From 66-474 sp035572335 (GTDB lineage Bacteria > Pseudomonadota > Gammaproteobacteria > Xanthomonadales > Rhodanobacteraceae), in assembly GCA_035572335.1 (NCBI GenBank), contig DATNAW010000238.1, positions 1 through 6,595 of the forward strand: a stretch of DNA of 6,595 nt. Direction: 5' to 3'. Each line of letters opens with the position of its first letter. Position 1 is the stretch's first letter. The notes below the pieces were generated by a model. It did not search any database. It was not told the origin of the DNA and saw only the letters and a list, made by a program, of their open reading frames with translations. The position numbers and the translations under genes were made by a program. Shown here piece after piece: positions 6,101 through 6,595 of this stretch.

Positions 6101-6595
6101 GTGAAAATCATCTCCTTCAACGCCAACGGCATCCGTTCGGCCGCAAGCAAGGGCTTCTTCGATTGGCTTGCCGCACAGCACGCGGATGTCACCTGCATCC
6201 AGGAAACCAAGTCGCAGGAAGCGCAGCTCACCGACGCCAAATTTCGCCCCGACGGCCATCATTGCTTTTATCGCGACGCGGTCACCAAGAAGGGATACAG
6301 CGGCGTCGCGATCTACGCGAAACGCGAACCCGACGAAGTGTTGACGAAGCTCGGCTGGAACCCGTTCGATGATGAGGGCCGCTACATCGAAGCGCGCTTC
6401 GGAAACCTGAGCGTGGTGTCGTTGTACGTGCCCTCCGGCACCTCGGGCGAAGAGCGCCAGCAATTCAAGTTCGTCGCGATGAAGAAGCTGCGCACGATTT
6501 TCGATGGCTGGCTCGCGAGCGGCCGCGAATACGTCCTGTGCGGTGACTGGAACATCGTGCGCAGCGAACGCGACATCAGGAACTGGAAATCCAAC
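6101..6595 (+). CDS. xthA: Exodeoxyribonuclease III, AP endonuclease family (3' end cut by window)
   Basis: Cleaves DNA at abasic sites and removes 3' blocking groups in base-excision repair. The first 165 residues are present and the frame is open to the last base. Starting at GTG 6101 it reads VKIISFNANGIRSA, the family N-terminus with metal-site Asn7. CIQETK follows with metal-ligand Glu35, then KKGYSGVAIYAK (63-74), YVPSG with Tyr109 and GDWN with Asp149 and Asn151. These match the E. coli XthA residues Glu34, Tyr109, Asp151 and Asn153. GDWN replaces the commoner GDFN, and the NIVRSERDIRNWKSN ending resembles xanthomonad homologues. No in-frame ATG gives a complete N-terminus, so GTG is the supported start; no clear Shine-Dalgarno is visible, the heptamer array occupying that place. 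About 90-100 residues should lie beyond the window. Could equally be named exoA. Confidence 0.95.
   Translation, partial: MKIISFNANGIRSAASKGFFDWLAAQHADVTCIQETKSQEAQLTDAKFRPDGHHCFYRDAVTKKGYSGVAIYAKREPDEVLTKLGWNPFDDEGRYIEARFGNLSVVSLYVPSGTSGEERQQFKFVAMKKLRTIFDGWLASGREYVLCGDWNIVRSERDIRNWKSN

Overview
The window looks like chromosomal DNA from a GC-rich gammaproteobacterium of the Xanthomonadales (Lysobacterales), either Xanthomonadaceae or Rhodanobacteraceae. Three things point there: the order atpD-atpC-glmU, a XanB2-type chorismatase beside a xanthomonadin/aryl-polyene-type acyl carrier protein, and close resemblance of the glmU, pyrE and exonuclease III products to those of xanthomonads. The assignment rests on remembered protein and synteny patterns, not on a search.

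Layout. Positions 1-1663 (+) hold the end of the F1Fo ATP synthase operon: atpD, cut at its 5' end, then atpC, closed by a clear intrinsic terminator at 1684-1714. Next comes glmU (1811-3175, +), the bifunctional UDP-GlcNAc enzyme, with its own Shine-Dalgarno sequence. Convergent with glmU is a chorismatase gene (3214-4179, -) of the FkbO/Hyg5/XanB2 family. Divergent from the chorismatase is a small acyl carrier protein gene (4294-4566, +). The ACP is convergent with a secreted DUF4124-domain protein (4576-5238, -). Upstream of that on the same strand is pyrE (5319-5966, -). Divergent from pyrE is an exonuclease III gene (6101 to the window end, +), cut at its 3' end.

How the genes relate. 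Most are housekeeping: energy (atpDC), cell-envelope precursor synthesis (glmU), pyrimidine synthesis (pyrE) and base-excision repair (exonuclease III). The distinctive part is the chorismatase/ACP pair. In Xanthomonas, genes of these two types belong to the xanthomonadin (aryl polyene) cluster, and XanB2 also supplies 4-hydroxybenzoate for ubiquinone. Here the pair is flanked on both sides by unrelated genes, with no ketosynthase, dehydratase, ligase or acyltransferase in the window. The pair is therefore split from any cluster, reduced, or kept for another role.

The most unusual non-coding structure is in the pyrE/exonuclease III divergent region. Three tandem heptamers lie just upstream of each GTG start codon, in the same sense relative to each gene, so together they form an imperfect 21-bp inverted repeat around a 77-bp core. 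No convincing new multi-gene system was found.
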